The notes below the pieces were generated by a model. The model was not told the origin of the DNA. It did not search any database and saw nothing but the letters and a program-made list of their open reading frames with translations. Source: Cyanobacteria bacterium RU_5_0 (GTDB taxonomy: Bacteria; Cyanobacteriota; Cyanobacteriia; Elainellales; Elainellaceae). Taken from it: a DNA stretch of 40,520 nt. Positions 8,402-16,602 of this stretch are shown here, in pieces. Where the stretch lies: contig JAAUSF010000040.1 in NCBI GenBank assembly GCA_012033255.1, positions 1 through 40,520 on the forward strand, given 5' to 3'. The translations under genes were made by a program, and so were the position numbers. The number at the start of each line of letters is the position of its first letter. The first letter of the stretch is position 1.

Positions 8402-9347
8402 AAAAGACTCCTGAGTTGAGGTTTCATCCTGCTGTTAGCAAGTGCCAAACTAGACAATTGAGTTGAGGAAGTACCCTCGGTATGCAGTGAGACTAAACGT
8501 GATGCGATCAGCCTATGAGTTGGACTAAGTAGGTGGGCGTGAATAAACCGAACATTTACGTAGGGTGGGCACTGCCCATAAAGTTTTGAGTTATGAGCAT
8601 TTCAGCCTTTGGTGGACACTGCCACCCTATTAGGTTAATTGCGCCTATCTACTTACATTCTCGAAGATTAATCCGAAGTCCAAAAGTTTGTTTGCAGTTA
8701 GATTTCAGTGAAATTTGAGTGGAACTGCCAAAGCTGAAAGTGATTGAGTGTGAGATTAGGTCTTTCTACACTTTGCGGATGCTCTACCCAATTGGGTAAT
8801 TCTGGAATTCGCAACAGGTGCAAGCCACGATCGGTGTAAGGCATGGATCGGACATCATTTACGATATAAACACCTATTAAAAAACAGAACCTCTTCACGC
8901 TAGCAGCGAGATTAAATATCTGCAATGTTTATTAGTAAAAGACCTGAACTGTCATATAACAATACAAAGTTCTCAGAAGTCTTAAGAAAAGCCATAGAAA
9001 ACAATGGCAGCATTAAGGCAATCTAAATTATGGTTATTGGATCTCTAACAAATTGCTTGTGTAAAACATCAAAACCAGTGACAAAAATATAGTTATAAGC
9101 ATGGATTTTCTCAGCGACTTATTGACAGAAAAGATTTGAAAAATATTTCTCAAAATCTGCTAACTACCTTGAAATTAGAATAAATTTCAAGATCTATAGT
9201 TGCTTGTGTATTAAATACACTCAGCATTTTGATCCATACATCTATACCTAGTTCAATAGTGAGATGAGTTTTTGATAATAAAGATTTTTCCCTGTAAACT
9301 GCGTTATGCTTGTGAGTAGATAGATTACACAAAGCTAGGTGAAATAC
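8402..9347. other. AT-rich intergenic region
   Basis: About 950 bases without a convincing gene. There are two hairpins of the GGGTGGGCACTGCCCA type at about 8561-8579 and 8611-8626. The open frame at 8698-8925 on the minus strand has no recognisable domain. The last 300 bases are AT-rich and probably include the promoter of the fasciclin gene. Confidence 0.55.
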
Positions 9348-9749
9348 ATGGCGAACATTGTTGATACTGCCGTTAATGCTGGTTCTTTCAGCACCCTAGT
9401 TGCTGCAATCAAAGCTGCCGACCTAACAGGTACTCTGCAAGGTACTGGTCCGTTCACTGTCTTTGCACCAACCGATGAAGCCTTTGGCAAGCTTCCAGAA
9501 GGCACGGTCGATGCATTGCTTAAGGATATTCCAAAGCTCAAAAAAATCCTTACGTATCATGTCATTTCAGGTAAAGTAATGGCGGCTGACGTTGTGAAGC
9601 GGAAGTCAGCTAAAACGATTGAAGGTTCAGATGTAAAGATTGACGCTTCTAATGGCGTTAAAGTGAATGATGCTACCGTTACATCGCCGGATGTTGCTGC
9701 TGATAATGGTGTCATTCACATTATTGATACAGTGTTGCTTCCTGCGTAA
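9348..9749 (+). CDS. Fasciclin (FAS1) domain protein
   Basis: A 133-residue protein made of a single FAS1 domain. The H1 motif region [17 protein letters not shown] and the H2 region [11 protein letters not shown] are clear, and the domain ends with [15 protein letters not shown]1 domains mediate adhesion or carbohydrate/protein binding. There is no signal peptide, as in many short cyanobacterial FAS1 proteins, so its location is uncertain. I chose the ATG at 9348 with TAGGTG upstream; a GTG at 9339 adds only three residues. A hairpin follows at 9777-9812. Confidence 0.93.
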   Translation: MANIVDTAVNAGSFSTLVAAIKAADLTGTLQGTGPFTVFAPTDEAFGKLPEGTVDALLKDIPKLKKILTYHVISGKVMAADVVKRKSAKTIEGSDVKIDASNGVKVNDATVTSPDVAADNGVIHIIDTVLLPA

Positions 9750-9776
9750 GCAGATGCTTGAATAACGAATACTATC

Positions 9777-9812
9777 TGTGGGACATTGACTGTAGGTAGT
9801 TGATGTCCCACA
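9777..9812 (+). terminator. Possible terminator after the fasciclin gene
   Basis: A perfect 10-bp stem (TGTGGGACAT/ATGTCCCACA) with a 16-base loop, 28 bases after the stop codon. No clear T run follows, so it may protect the 3' end rather than terminate by itself. Confidence 0.5.
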
Positions 9813-9939
9813 CTTGTTATATAGATGCGTCTTGAACATTTTTAGATTACCTTTTTTCCAAATCCGAAACCTTCAATCTATTCCTTCCTGATTTATCTTT
9901 CTATATCTCTAAAATCTCAATAAAATACTGGTTTTTAAG

Positions 9940-10209
9940 ATGGAGACTTTATTAAGAAATCCAATACAATCCCTGATCCGACCTATCGTTGGTTTCAGCC
10001 CACAGACCTCAATTTCAACAATTGAAAAATCCATGACAAGCAGGCACATCTGCCTTTGCTGTTCAGACGTTCTACTTCGTCATGTGCGTTTAGGAAAACT
10101 TTACTGGCGTTGTAGTGGCTGTTATCAGGAAATGCCGGTTTTAGAAAAATTTCCTCATCCCTTCCTCGACAGCTTCCAACAGTCTCGTGCGATCGCCCAA
10201 TCTTCTTGA
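9940..10209 (+). CDS. Small zinc-ribbon-like protein
   Basis: An 89-residue protein with two CxxC pairs: ICLCC near residues 37-41 and CSGC near 58-61, separated by a basic and aromatic stretch (HVRLGKLYWR). This looks like a small zinc ribbon, followed by QEMPVLEKF. I do not recognise a defined function; short proteins of this shape recur in cyanobacteria. A start at the inner ATG (10033, just before the first Cys pair) is also possible. The 3' end overlaps the convergent acetate kinase gene by 55 bases. Confidence 0.6.
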   Translation: METLLRNPIQSLIRPIVGFSPQTSISTIEKSMTSRHICLCCSDVLLRHVRLGKLYWRCSGCYQEMPVLEKFPHPFLDSFQQSRAIAQSS

Positions 10210-11372
10210 GTGTGAATCACCAAAACTTTCACTTTAGAATCTGATGTAGAGATAATTTGGTCACGCGGACGACCCGCATTTTTCTCTGCGTCAAGCTTCA
10301 GCCCTAAGAACTCGAAGGCTTCACAGGCTGCCGCTCGGATGTTTGATGCGTTTTCGCCGATACCTGCGGTAAAGATGAGGGCATCGAGTCTGCCAAGGCT
10401 AGCCAACATAGAACCCATGCAAGAGCGCAGGCGATGAATGTAAAGGTCGAGGGCAAGTTTAGCGCGAGGGTTGCCTGCGTCGATCGCAGACATCACCTGG
10501 CGCAGATCATTCGATACACCTGAAATTCCAAGTAAGCCAGATGCAGAATTGAGGAGATGATCCAGTCTATCCGCGTCGTAGCCTTCATGCCGGATCAAGT
10601 GGATGAGAATACTCGGATCGACAGAACCCGATCGACTGCCCATCATTAGCCCATCAAGCGGCGTGAATCCCATTGTCGTATCAATGCTGCGACCATTACA
10701 AATGGCAGCGAGGGAAGCACCATTGCCAAGGTGACAGGTAATCAGTTTCAAATCATTGAGATTCTCACCTAGAAGCTCAGCCGTTCGTTCAGCGCAGTAC
10801 TGATGACTAGTACCGTGGAACCCATAGCGACGAATACCTTTCTCTACCCACTCATAGGTTCCTGGATAAATCGATGCGGCATCCGGCATTTGAGCGTGGA
10901 ATGCTGTATCAAACACTGCCACTTGCAAAACCGAACCGAGGATATGTTCGATCGCGTTAATCCCTTCTAGATGGGCAGGGTTGTGAACTGGCGCAAGTTC
11001 GATGAATTGCTCGATCGCCTCCTTCACTTCTGGCGTAATCGGAGTGCTTTCATGATATTTCCGTCCTCCATGCACCACCCGATGTCCAACGACGTGAATC
11101 TCAGCGCGATCGGCAATCACCTGGGTTGAACCATTCCAAAGGGTTGCCAGTAATTGTTCGATCACGGGAATCCGCGATGAAAACGGAACCTGCTGCTTGA
11201 GCAAGGTTTCTGCCGCCTCCACTTTCACCTCCGCAACGCCTGCTTGATGAGTCCAGTCGATCAATCCTTCCCAAATCGGTTTGGGGGGATGGTCAGGAAG
11301 CCGATCGTCTGGAATGTCATAAAGGCAGCTTTTCTGGCTGCTTGACCCTGCATTGAGTACCAGAATTTTCAT
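10155..11372 (-). CDS. ackA: Acetate kinase
   Basis: A 405-residue acetate kinase, which interconverts acetyl phosphate plus ADP and acetate plus ATP in fermentation and acetate activation. Family signatures are present in order: N-terminal KILVLNAGSSSQK, then AVFDTAFHAQMP, YGFHGTSHQY, LGNGASLAAICNGRSIDTTM, MGSRSGSVDP and FTAGIGENA. I chose the ATG at 11372, which puts the first strand at the usual position; an upstream start at 11405 adds 11 unlikely residues. No phosphotransacetylase gene is adjacent. Its 3' end overlaps the small zinc-ribbon gene on the other strand. Confidence 0.96.
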   Translation of the reverse strand: MKILVLNAGSSSQKSCLYDIPDDRLPDHPPKPIWEGLIDWTHQAGVAEVKVEAAETLLKQQVPFSSRIPVIEQLLATLWNGSTQVIADRAEIHVVGHRVVHGGRKYHESTPITPEVKEAIEQFIELAPVHNPAHLEGINAIEHILGSVLQVAVFDTAFHAQMPDAASIYPGTYEWVEKGIRRYGFHGTSHQYCAERTAELLGENLNDLKLITCHLGNGASLAAICNGRSIDTTMGFTPLDGLMMGSRSGSVDPSILIHLIRHEGYDADRLDHLLNSASGLLGISGVSNDLRQVMSAIDAGNPRAKLALDLYIHRLRSCMGSMLASLGRLDALIFTAGIGENASNIRAAACEAFEFLGLKLDAEKNAGRPRDQIISTSDSKVKVLVIHTQEDWAIARDCWKLSRKG

Positions 11373-11548
11373 AGCACACTCGCTTTGAGATTGAGCATCC
11401 AGCATCAGTCATGGTTAATCATGATTGACTGTCTTCCTCAGTTTGCAGGAAATTTCAGCAGGAATAAAGTTTGCAGGACTGCAAAGGAGGTTAAATTTGT
11501 CTTGATGGCAGTTTTATTTCCGATCGCCATAGTAAATATTGATCTGGT

Positions 11549-12334
11549 TCATAGTCCAAATCGCAACAGTAATGACGCTAGCGATCCTAAGAAACTGAGG
11601 AAGTTAGTACCGATGCCAATGCCGCCTTGCATCTCTTCTCGTTGCTCTTGAGCAGCTTCCTGAATCGCTTCAATGCCAGCTATGAACTGAACGGCGGCTT
11701 GTTGTCCCCGATCGTTTCCTTGCCCCAAATAAAGCTCTTCTGCTTGACGCGCATCCTCAAGTGCGCCCGTTTGATCCCCTAAGCGAAACCGAGCAATCCC
11801 GCGTGCCAGGTAAACACTGGCAATTTCTGGTTCTTGGCTGATCACCTGGTTGTAGTTGATGATCGCGCCTCTATAGTTGCCACGCTCAGCTTCTATCAGT
11901 CCCAATTGGTAGAGAGTCTCGATCGTAGCGAGTTCCTCTGGCAATCCCACAACGCCCAAAAGATTCGCCCCTTCAAAATTTGCACCCTCGATCGCCGCAT
12001 CAGACAACACGGCTCCGCGCAAGTCGGCTCCGCGCAAGTCGGCTCCGCGCAAGTCGGCTCCTTGTAAGTTGGCATTAAACAAGACGGCTTCAGCCAAGTT
12101 TGCCCCATTCAGATTCGCTCCTCTCAAATTAGCGCGGCTGAGATTTGCTCCACTGAGGTCGGCTTCACTTAAATTTGCATTAGGCAGATTGGCATAGACC
12201 AGTCCGGCTCCAGCCAAATCGCATCCAGCACATTCTTGACTGCTCAGAAGTTGCTGCGTATGTTCTAGATTCTCAGCCTTAACGGGGATAGCCAAGCAGA
12301 GGATCAAGGTTGCGGAAAGCCAATAGAGTTTCAT
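11549..12334 (-). CDS. Exported pentapeptide-repeat protein with TPR-like C-terminus
   Basis: A 261-residue protein. Residues 1-20 form a signal peptide (LYWLSATLILCLAIPVKA). Residues 35-120 are pentapeptide repeats (ANLSEADLSGANLSRANL and so on, A(D/N)LxG pattern), which fold as a right-handed beta helix. Residues 135-215 resemble tetratricopeptide repeats (YQLGLIEAERGNYRGAIINY, YLARGIARFRLGDQTGALED). The C-terminus is hydrophobic (FLSFLGSLASLLLRF) and may anchor in membrane. Likely a periplasmic or thylakoid-lumen scaffold of unknown role. The gene is divergent from the ThpR-like gene. Confidence 0.85.
   Translation of the reverse strand: MKLYWLSATLILCLAIPVKAENLEHTQQLLSSQECAGCDLAGAGLVYANLPNANLSEADLSGANLSRANLRGANLNGANLAEAVLFNANLQGADLRGADLRGADLRGAVLSDAAIEGANFEGANLLGVVGLPEELATIETLYQLGLIEAERGNYRGAIINYNQVISQEPEIASVYLARGIARFRLGDQTGALEDARQAEELYLGQGNDRGQQAAVQFIAGIEAIQEAAQEQREEMQGGIGIGTNFLSFLGSLASLLLRFGL
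12011..12061. repeat. 15-bp tandem repeat inside the pentapeptide gene
   Basis: Three perfect copies of GGCTCCGCGCAAGTC (12011-12055) plus six bases of a fourth. On the minus strand each unit encodes one pentapeptide (ADLRG). Perfect DNA identity, while neighbouring pentapeptides differ, shows recent expansion of the protein by slippage. Confidence 0.9.
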
Positions 12335-12453
12335 GGGTTGGATGGGGCACTGGACGATTTTGGATAATCCAGGGTAGCATTTGCTTCAGAAAACAGACTC
12401 CGTGCAACGCCAAATTTTTCTGGAGTGTTGGAAATCCAATTGAGAGTTGTTGT

Positions 12454-13014
12454 ATGTCAACTGGGGAGAAGCCGTCAGTTCGTTTTTTCATTGCGCTAAT
12501 GCCGCCGGATGAAATTCAAGACTATGCAAATCAGGCGATCGAAGCACTGAGCGATCGCTACCACACCCGCACCGCCAAAGCACCACCCCACATCACGCTG
12601 CAACCGCCTTTTCTCTGGCAACCAGACGCCACACAGCAACTAGAGATGCGCGTGAATGAATTTGCACGTCGGCAGGCGATCGTCCCCGTTACCCTATCAG
12701 GATTTGGAGCATTCGCGCCTCGTGTGCTGTATATCAACGTTCTCAAAACGCCAGAACTCCTTACTCTGCAAGCCAATCTGATGAACTATTTAGAAGAAAC
12801 CCTAGGCATCGTTGATCCAACCACAAAGCAACGCGGATTCTCGCCCCATCTCACCATTGCCTCTCGCAATCTGACCCGACAAACCTTCAAGCAAGCCTGG
12901 GCAGACCTCCAAACTCGGCATGTGGAGTTTGAATATGTCAGCGATCGACTGACTCTGCTGATTTACGATGGGCATTGCTGGCATATCCAGTCTGAATTTC
13001 CTTGTGTGGGATGA
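12454..13014 (+). CDS. thpR: 2H phosphoesterase, ThpR-like RNA 2',3'-cyclic phosphodiesterase
   Basis: A 186-residue protein of the 2'-5' RNA ligase/LigT family. Both HxT catalytic motifs are present: HITL in APPHITLQPPF and HLTI in FSPHLTIASR. The N-terminal RFFIALMPPDE matches the family. These enzymes hydrolyse 2',3'-cyclic phosphates on RNA ends and can ligate 2'-5' bonds; the physiological substrate is uncertain. I chose the ATG at 12454, since 48 in-frame codons upstream overlap the divergent promoter region and look non-coding. Confidence 0.85.
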   Translation: MSTGEKPSVRFFIALMPPDEIQDYANQAIEALSDRYHTRTAKAPPHITLQPPFLWQPDATQQLEMRVNEFARRQAIVPVTLSGFGAFAPRVLYINVLKTPELLTLQANLMNYLEETLGIVDPTTKQRGFSPHLTIASRNLTRQTFKQAWADLQTRHVEFEYVSDRLTLLIYDGHCWHIQSEFPCVG

Positions 13015-13143
13015 AGCAGTTGATGTGTTGAAGCACATGGCAGATCGCATGTCTAAAGTGGTGAGCGTTGAGGCTTATTCCTTACCCTTCACCCCTGATC
13101 CCCCAATTCCCTACAATGAACAGAGGCGCAATCGTGTTCTAAA

Positions 13144-13167
13144 CCTAATCCCTAATCCCTAATCCCT
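13144..13167. repeat. Heptanucleotide tandem repeat abutting the CBS start codon
   Basis: Three perfect CCTAATC units (13144-13164) and CCT immediately before the ATG at 13168. The repeat occupies the place of the ribosome binding site. It belongs to the short tandem repeat type typical of filamentous cyanobacteria. Confidence 0.85.
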
Positions 13168-13656
13168 ATGTCTACAACTGTTGCTGATATTATGACTCAT
13201 GACCCAATCGTGGTATATCCAGAAACGCCTTTGAATGAGGCCGTTAAAATTCTTGCGGAGAGACGCATCAGTGGTTTGCCTGTTGTCGATCGGGAAGGGA
13301 AGTTAGTCGGGGTGCTTTCTGAGAGCGATCTGGTGTGGCGAGAAACTGGAGTGACGCCTCCGCCGTATATCATGATCCTCGACAGCATAATTTATCTGGA
13401 GAATCCTGCTACCTACGAACGTGATCTGCATAAAGCACTGGGTCAAACTGTGGGTGAGGTGATGACCCCCAAAAACGATAGAGCGATCGTCACTGTTGCA
13501 GCTGACAAATCGATTCGAGAAGCCGCTCACCTAATGAACGAACGCAAAGTTCAACGATTGATTGTGGTTGATGGATCGAGTAAGGTGATTGGCATTTTTA
13601 CCCGTGGTGATATTGTTCGGTTTATGGCAGCCAATCAAGGAATGGGTGATGGGTGA
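13168..13656 (+). CDS. Two-CBS-domain protein
   Basis: A 162-residue protein with two CBS domains, about residues 1-60 (VADIMTHDPIVVYPETPLNEAV to VLSESDLVW) and 93-153 (VGEVMTPKNDRAIVTVAADKS to GIFTRGDIVRFM). CBS pairs bind adenine nucleotides and regulate partner proteins. There is no other domain, so it is a stand-alone sensor with an unknown partner. No Shine-Dalgarno sequence is seen: the upstream 21 bases are a CCTAATC tandem repeat. The last residues (GMGDG) are encoded by a GGGTGAT repeat, so repeats bracket the gene. Confidence 0.9.
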   Translation: MSTTVADIMTHDPIVVYPETPLNEAVKILAERRISGLPVVDREGKLVGVLSESDLVWRETGVTPPPYIMILDSIIYLENPATYERDLHKALGQTVGEVMTPKNDRAIVTVAADKSIREAAHLMNERKVQRLIVVDGSSKVIGIFTRGDIVRFMAANQGMGDG

Positions 13657-13664
13657 TGGGTGAT
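13644..13664. repeat. Heptanucleotide tandem repeat at the CBS stop codon
   Basis: Three perfect GGGTGAT units spanning the end of the CBS gene. The repeat supplies its last codons and the stop, so slippage would change the C-terminus. Confidence 0.85.
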
Positions 13665-13773
13665 GAATCACTTTATTAAAACAGAAGAATTATCTCTGAA
13701 TCCATTCCCCATTCCCTATTCCCCATTGCCAAATTCAACGCTCAAAACATTTGTAAAAAACGAGATTAAAAAA

Positions 13774-14436
13774 ATGAGTGTAACTCCTGAATCTGTTCGA
13801 GAATTGTTGAGTTCAGAGGATTTTGGCGATCGATTGAGAGGCGTGAATCAGTTGCGACAGCTTGAACCTGCGATCGCTTTCACTCTCATTCAACCTGCGA
13901 TCGCGGATAAGAGTGTCCGTGTTCGGTATGCGGCTGTCAGTCAACTCTCTACATTGGGTCAACAAAATCGATCGGTTTCGCTGGAAGTTTTGCGTCGTTG
14001 TCTCCTGGAAGACCCAGAATCAGATGTTCAGGCGGCAGCCGCTGATTCACTAGGTGCCCTGAAGCTGACGGATGCATTTGAGGACTTACAAGCCCTTTAT
14101 CACCGGACACCAGAGTGGTTGGTGAAATTCAGCATCATCGCCGCCCTCGGAGAACTGGGTGATTCGCGTGGGTTTGAATTATTGGAAGTGGCGCTAAACT
14201 CGGATAACGAATTGGTGAAAACTGCCGCGATCGGTTCCCTCGGAGAACTTGCCGACGAACGGGCATTACCTTTATTGCTTCCATTCGTTTCTAATGCAGA
14301 CTGGCAAATTCGCTATCGAGTGACTCAAGCACTCAGCCACTTTGATAGTCCAGATGCTCGTGCAGCACTGACAGTTCTGACTCAAGATGAGATGGAACCC
14401 GTTGCTCAAGAAGCTAAAAGCTATCTCGGCTCATAG
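13774..14436 (+). CDS. nblB: HEAT-repeat protein, NblB-like phycobilisome degradation factor
   Basis: A 220-residue protein of HEAT/armadillo-type helical repeats (VRVRYAAVSQLSTLG, VQAAAADSLGAL, VKTAAIGSLGELAD, WQIRYRVTQALSHF). The start MSVTPESVRELLSSEDFGDR and the length match NblB, a relative of the CpcE/F bilin lyases needed for phycobilisome breakdown under nutrient stress. I chose the ATG at 13774 after AAAA; an upstream ATG at 13660 would add 38 residues encoded partly by repeat-like DNA (PFPIPYSPLP). Assignment to NblB rather than another CpcE-like protein is likely but not certain. Confidence 0.78.
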   Translation: MSVTPESVRELLSSEDFGDRLRGVNQLRQLEPAIAFTLIQPAIADKSVRVRYAAVSQLSTLGQQNRSVSLEVLRRCLLEDPESDVQAAAADSLGALKLTDAFEDLQALYHRTPEWLVKFSIIAALGELGDSRGFELLEVALNSDNELVKTAAIGSLGELADERALPLLLPFVSNADWQIRYRVTQALSHFDSPDARAALTVLTQDEMEPVAQEAKSYLGS

Positions 14437-14557
14437 AACCATTCTGTACGGAATGCATTTGTTTTGAGTAAATGCATCTGGAGTGAAGTATCCTCGTGAC
14501 GCTTCACTCCTTTTGCTCCATTCAGCATGACTGAGTTTGATCGTTCCGAGTATGGGA

Positions 14558-15151
14558 TTACTCCGATGCACGGTTGCTTTGTTTGCGACGAGTCCGAGTT
14601 GACGTTGAGCGAGACGTTGTTTTGGCTCTAGTCGTTGGCTTAGCCTTCGCGGCAGTTTTAGACTTGGCAGATTCTTTTTCCGTCGCTTTAGTAGAGCGTG
14701 TGGTAGAGGTCGTTCTATGGCGCTTGGGTTTCTCAGCCGTTTCGGATTCTGCGGTTGGTGTTGCCACAGGTTCTTGCTGGGTCGGAACATCTGCATTGGT
14801 GAGAACTTCAGCCTGTTTTTCTAAGCTGGCGTTGCGAGAACGACCTGCGGTTGTCCGTCCCGTTCGCTTGGGTTTGACCGCCACTTCCCTTTTCGCTGCC
14901 GCCAAATAGCGTTTCAGTGAAGCAGCCGTGATCTCCACGCCTTGATCTGCCAAGATGCCTACGACTTCATCATAGTTGTATCCACGATCGAGTGCGGTGG
15001 TAATAGAATCGTGCAATAAAGAAATCGCTTCGCGCAACGACCAAGTATCTTTCGGTTTCTCCGGAAGATCTCTGAGCGTGGAACTAGCCTGCTCGATCGC
15101 GGTCTTCAGGACAGTCGCAGAAGCGGATGAACGCTTTTTAGTTATAGCCAT
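14558..15151 (-). CDS. Basic protein with histone-H1-like C-terminal tail
   Basis: A 197-residue protein. Residues 35-90 form a compact helical domain (WSLREAISLLHDSITTALDRG, VVGILADQGVEITAASLKRYL) resembling a small DNA-binding fold with a second-helix AASLKRYL signature. From about residue 95 the chain is low-complexity and rich in Lys, Arg, Thr, Ala and Ser, like eukaryotic linker histone tails. This suggests a nucleoid-associated or RNA/DNA-binding role (inference). I do not recognise a named family. The tail has many short TKA/SAK/TTR motifs. Confidence 0.75.
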   Translation of the reverse strand: MAITKKRSSASATVLKTAIEQASSTLRDLPEKPKDTWSLREAISLLHDSITTALDRGYNYDEVVGILADQGVEITAASLKRYLAAAKREVAVKPKRTGRTTAGRSRNASLEKQAEVLTNADVPTQQEPVATPTAESETAEKPKRHRTTSTTRSTKATEKESAKSKTAAKAKPTTRAKTTSRSTSTRTRRKQSNRASE

Positions 15152-15316
15152 ATCTGAGTTCCTGCAAATGCTAGATTGCTTGCATCACTTTAGCAAGTGA
15201 AGTTGATTTTAATCTACATTACCAATTTATCTTTCCCACAAATCAATTTATTCGTTTAGTTAGGGTAAAAATACAAAAATTGCCAAAAAATATAGCAGTA
15301 GTGGATACAAAATCCT

Positions 15317-15517
15317 ATGGACTGTCAACATCTCACTAGTCTAACTATAGAGAACCTGATCTCTAAAGCCAACTATCCCATATTTCGCTGTGAAGAATGT
15401 GTTCGGATCAATGGTTGCTGGGTTCATCTCCGCATTTGCCAAACTTGCAGCAGGATGCTGCTTAAAAGCTGCCAGCCTTTGGAACAGCTTATCCCCGAAG
15501 CTCATCAAGTGGCTTAG
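15317..15517 (+). CDS. Mini UBP-type zinc-finger-like protein
   Basis: A 66-residue protein with the pattern CxH, then CEEC, WVHLRICQTC and a final C. The stretch CEECVRINGCWVHLRICQTC closely resembles the core of UBP-type zinc fingers (C..C......W.hLR.C..C). In eukaryotes this domain binds ubiquitin C-termini; in bacteria it occurs as small proteins of unknown function. The version here is shorter than usual at its end. The gene lies between the basic-tail protein and bioB, convergent with bioB, with an 11-base gap. Confidence 0.65.
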   Translation: MDCQHLTSLTIENLISKANYPIFRCEECVRINGCWVHLRICQTCSRMLLKSCQPLEQLIPEAHQVA

Positions 15518-15528
15518 ATTGTGTAACA

Positions 15529-16506
15529 TTACGCTTCTAAAAATGGATTGAGGATAGTCGCCCCAATTTCTTCCAGTAGCTGGCGATCGCGATCGCGATC
15601 GGGGTTGCCCGTTGTCAGCAATTTTTCACCATAAAAAATCGAGTTAGCACCTGCCAGAAAACACAATACTTGTGCCTCACGGCTAAGGCTTGTGCGCCCT
15701 GCACTTAATCGGACTGTGGCTTTTGGCATGAGAATCCGCGCCGTCGCACACATCCGCACGAGTTCCAACGGATTGACCGGAGGCTGATCTTGGAGCGGCG
15801 TTCCTTCAATGCTGACCAGCGCATTAATTGGTACGCTTTCGGGATGAGGATTCAGGGTTGCCAACACTTCCAGCATCCGGGCACGATCGTGCAGAGTTTC
15901 TCCCATACCAATAATGCCACCGCAGCAAATCGTGATGCCAGCGTGACGGACGCAATCGAGTGTTTGCAGGCGATCGGCATACGTGCGAGTAGTGATAAGT
16001 TGCTCATAAAATTCCGGGCTGGTATCAAGGTTGTGATTGTATGCCGTTAATCCTGCTTCAGCCAACCGTTGCGCCTGTGCCTCACTCAGCATTCCGGCCG
16101 TCACGCACACTTCTAAGCCCAACTCTCGCACCCCCCGCACCATTGCTAGCATCTCCTCAAAGGCTTTCCCTTCGCGAATCTCTCGCCACGCCCACCCCAT
16201 GCAAAATCGGGTTGCCCCTAGTTTTTTCGCCTGAGACGCTTTGGCTAAGACCTCACCGACTGTCAGGGTCGGCTGCGGATTCACAGCCGTTTTATGGTGA
16301 ACTGACTGAGCGCAATATCCACAATCTTCGGCACATCCTCCCGTTTTAACGCTGAGGAGAGTAGCTAGCTGAATATTGTTGTGAGGGTTGTATTGACGAT
16401 GAATCGTTTGGGCACGATAGACCAACTCCAGGAGTGGTTGTTGCAGAATGTCTAGAATTTCGACAGTTGTCCAGTTGTGACGAATCTCTAAGCGAGTTCT
16501 TAGCAT
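15529..16506 (-). CDS. bioB: Biotin synthase
   Basis: A 325-residue radical SAM enzyme that inserts sulfur into dethiobiotin, the last step of biotin synthesis. The radical SAM cluster CxxxCxxC is at Cys58, Cys62 and Cys65 ([13 protein letters not shown]), and the [2Fe-2S] region includes the conserved RLSAGR motif. [12 protein letters not shown] and GGIIGMGE are family signatures. It is the last gene of the bio cluster, 96 bases after bioA on the same strand. Confidence 0.97.
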   Translation of the reverse strand: MLRTRLEIRHNWTTVEILDILQQPLLELVYRAQTIHRQYNPHNNIQLATLLSVKTGGCAEDCGYCAQSVHHKTAVNPQPTLTVGEVLAKASQAKKLGATRFCMGWAWREIREGKAFEEMLAMVRGVRELGLEVCVTAGMLSEAQAQRLAEAGLTAYNHNLDTSPEFYEQLITTRTYADRLQTLDCVRHAGITICCGGIIGMGETLHDRARMLEVLATLNPHPESVPINALVSIEGTPLQDQPPVNPLELVRMCATARILMPKATVRLSAGRTSLSREAQVLCFLAGANSIFYGEKLLTTGNPDRDRDRQLLEEIGATILNPFLEA

Positions 16507-16602
16507 ATGAAGGGCGTGATTGAGTCGTGCAATTTTTCATCATACCTGCAACCTTATTCTGTGCGATATTCTGTGTGATGAGGTGTTCAACAAATTGCTG
16601 AT

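Noticed and set aside
8698..8925. 75-residue open frame on the minus strand
   Set aside because: Unusual composition and no recognised domain in an AT-rich intergenic region; could be a remnant but unsupported.
13144..13167. Telomere-like CCTAATC repeats marking a linear end
   Set aside because: Only three units, between two genes, and similar heptamer repeats recur across the window.
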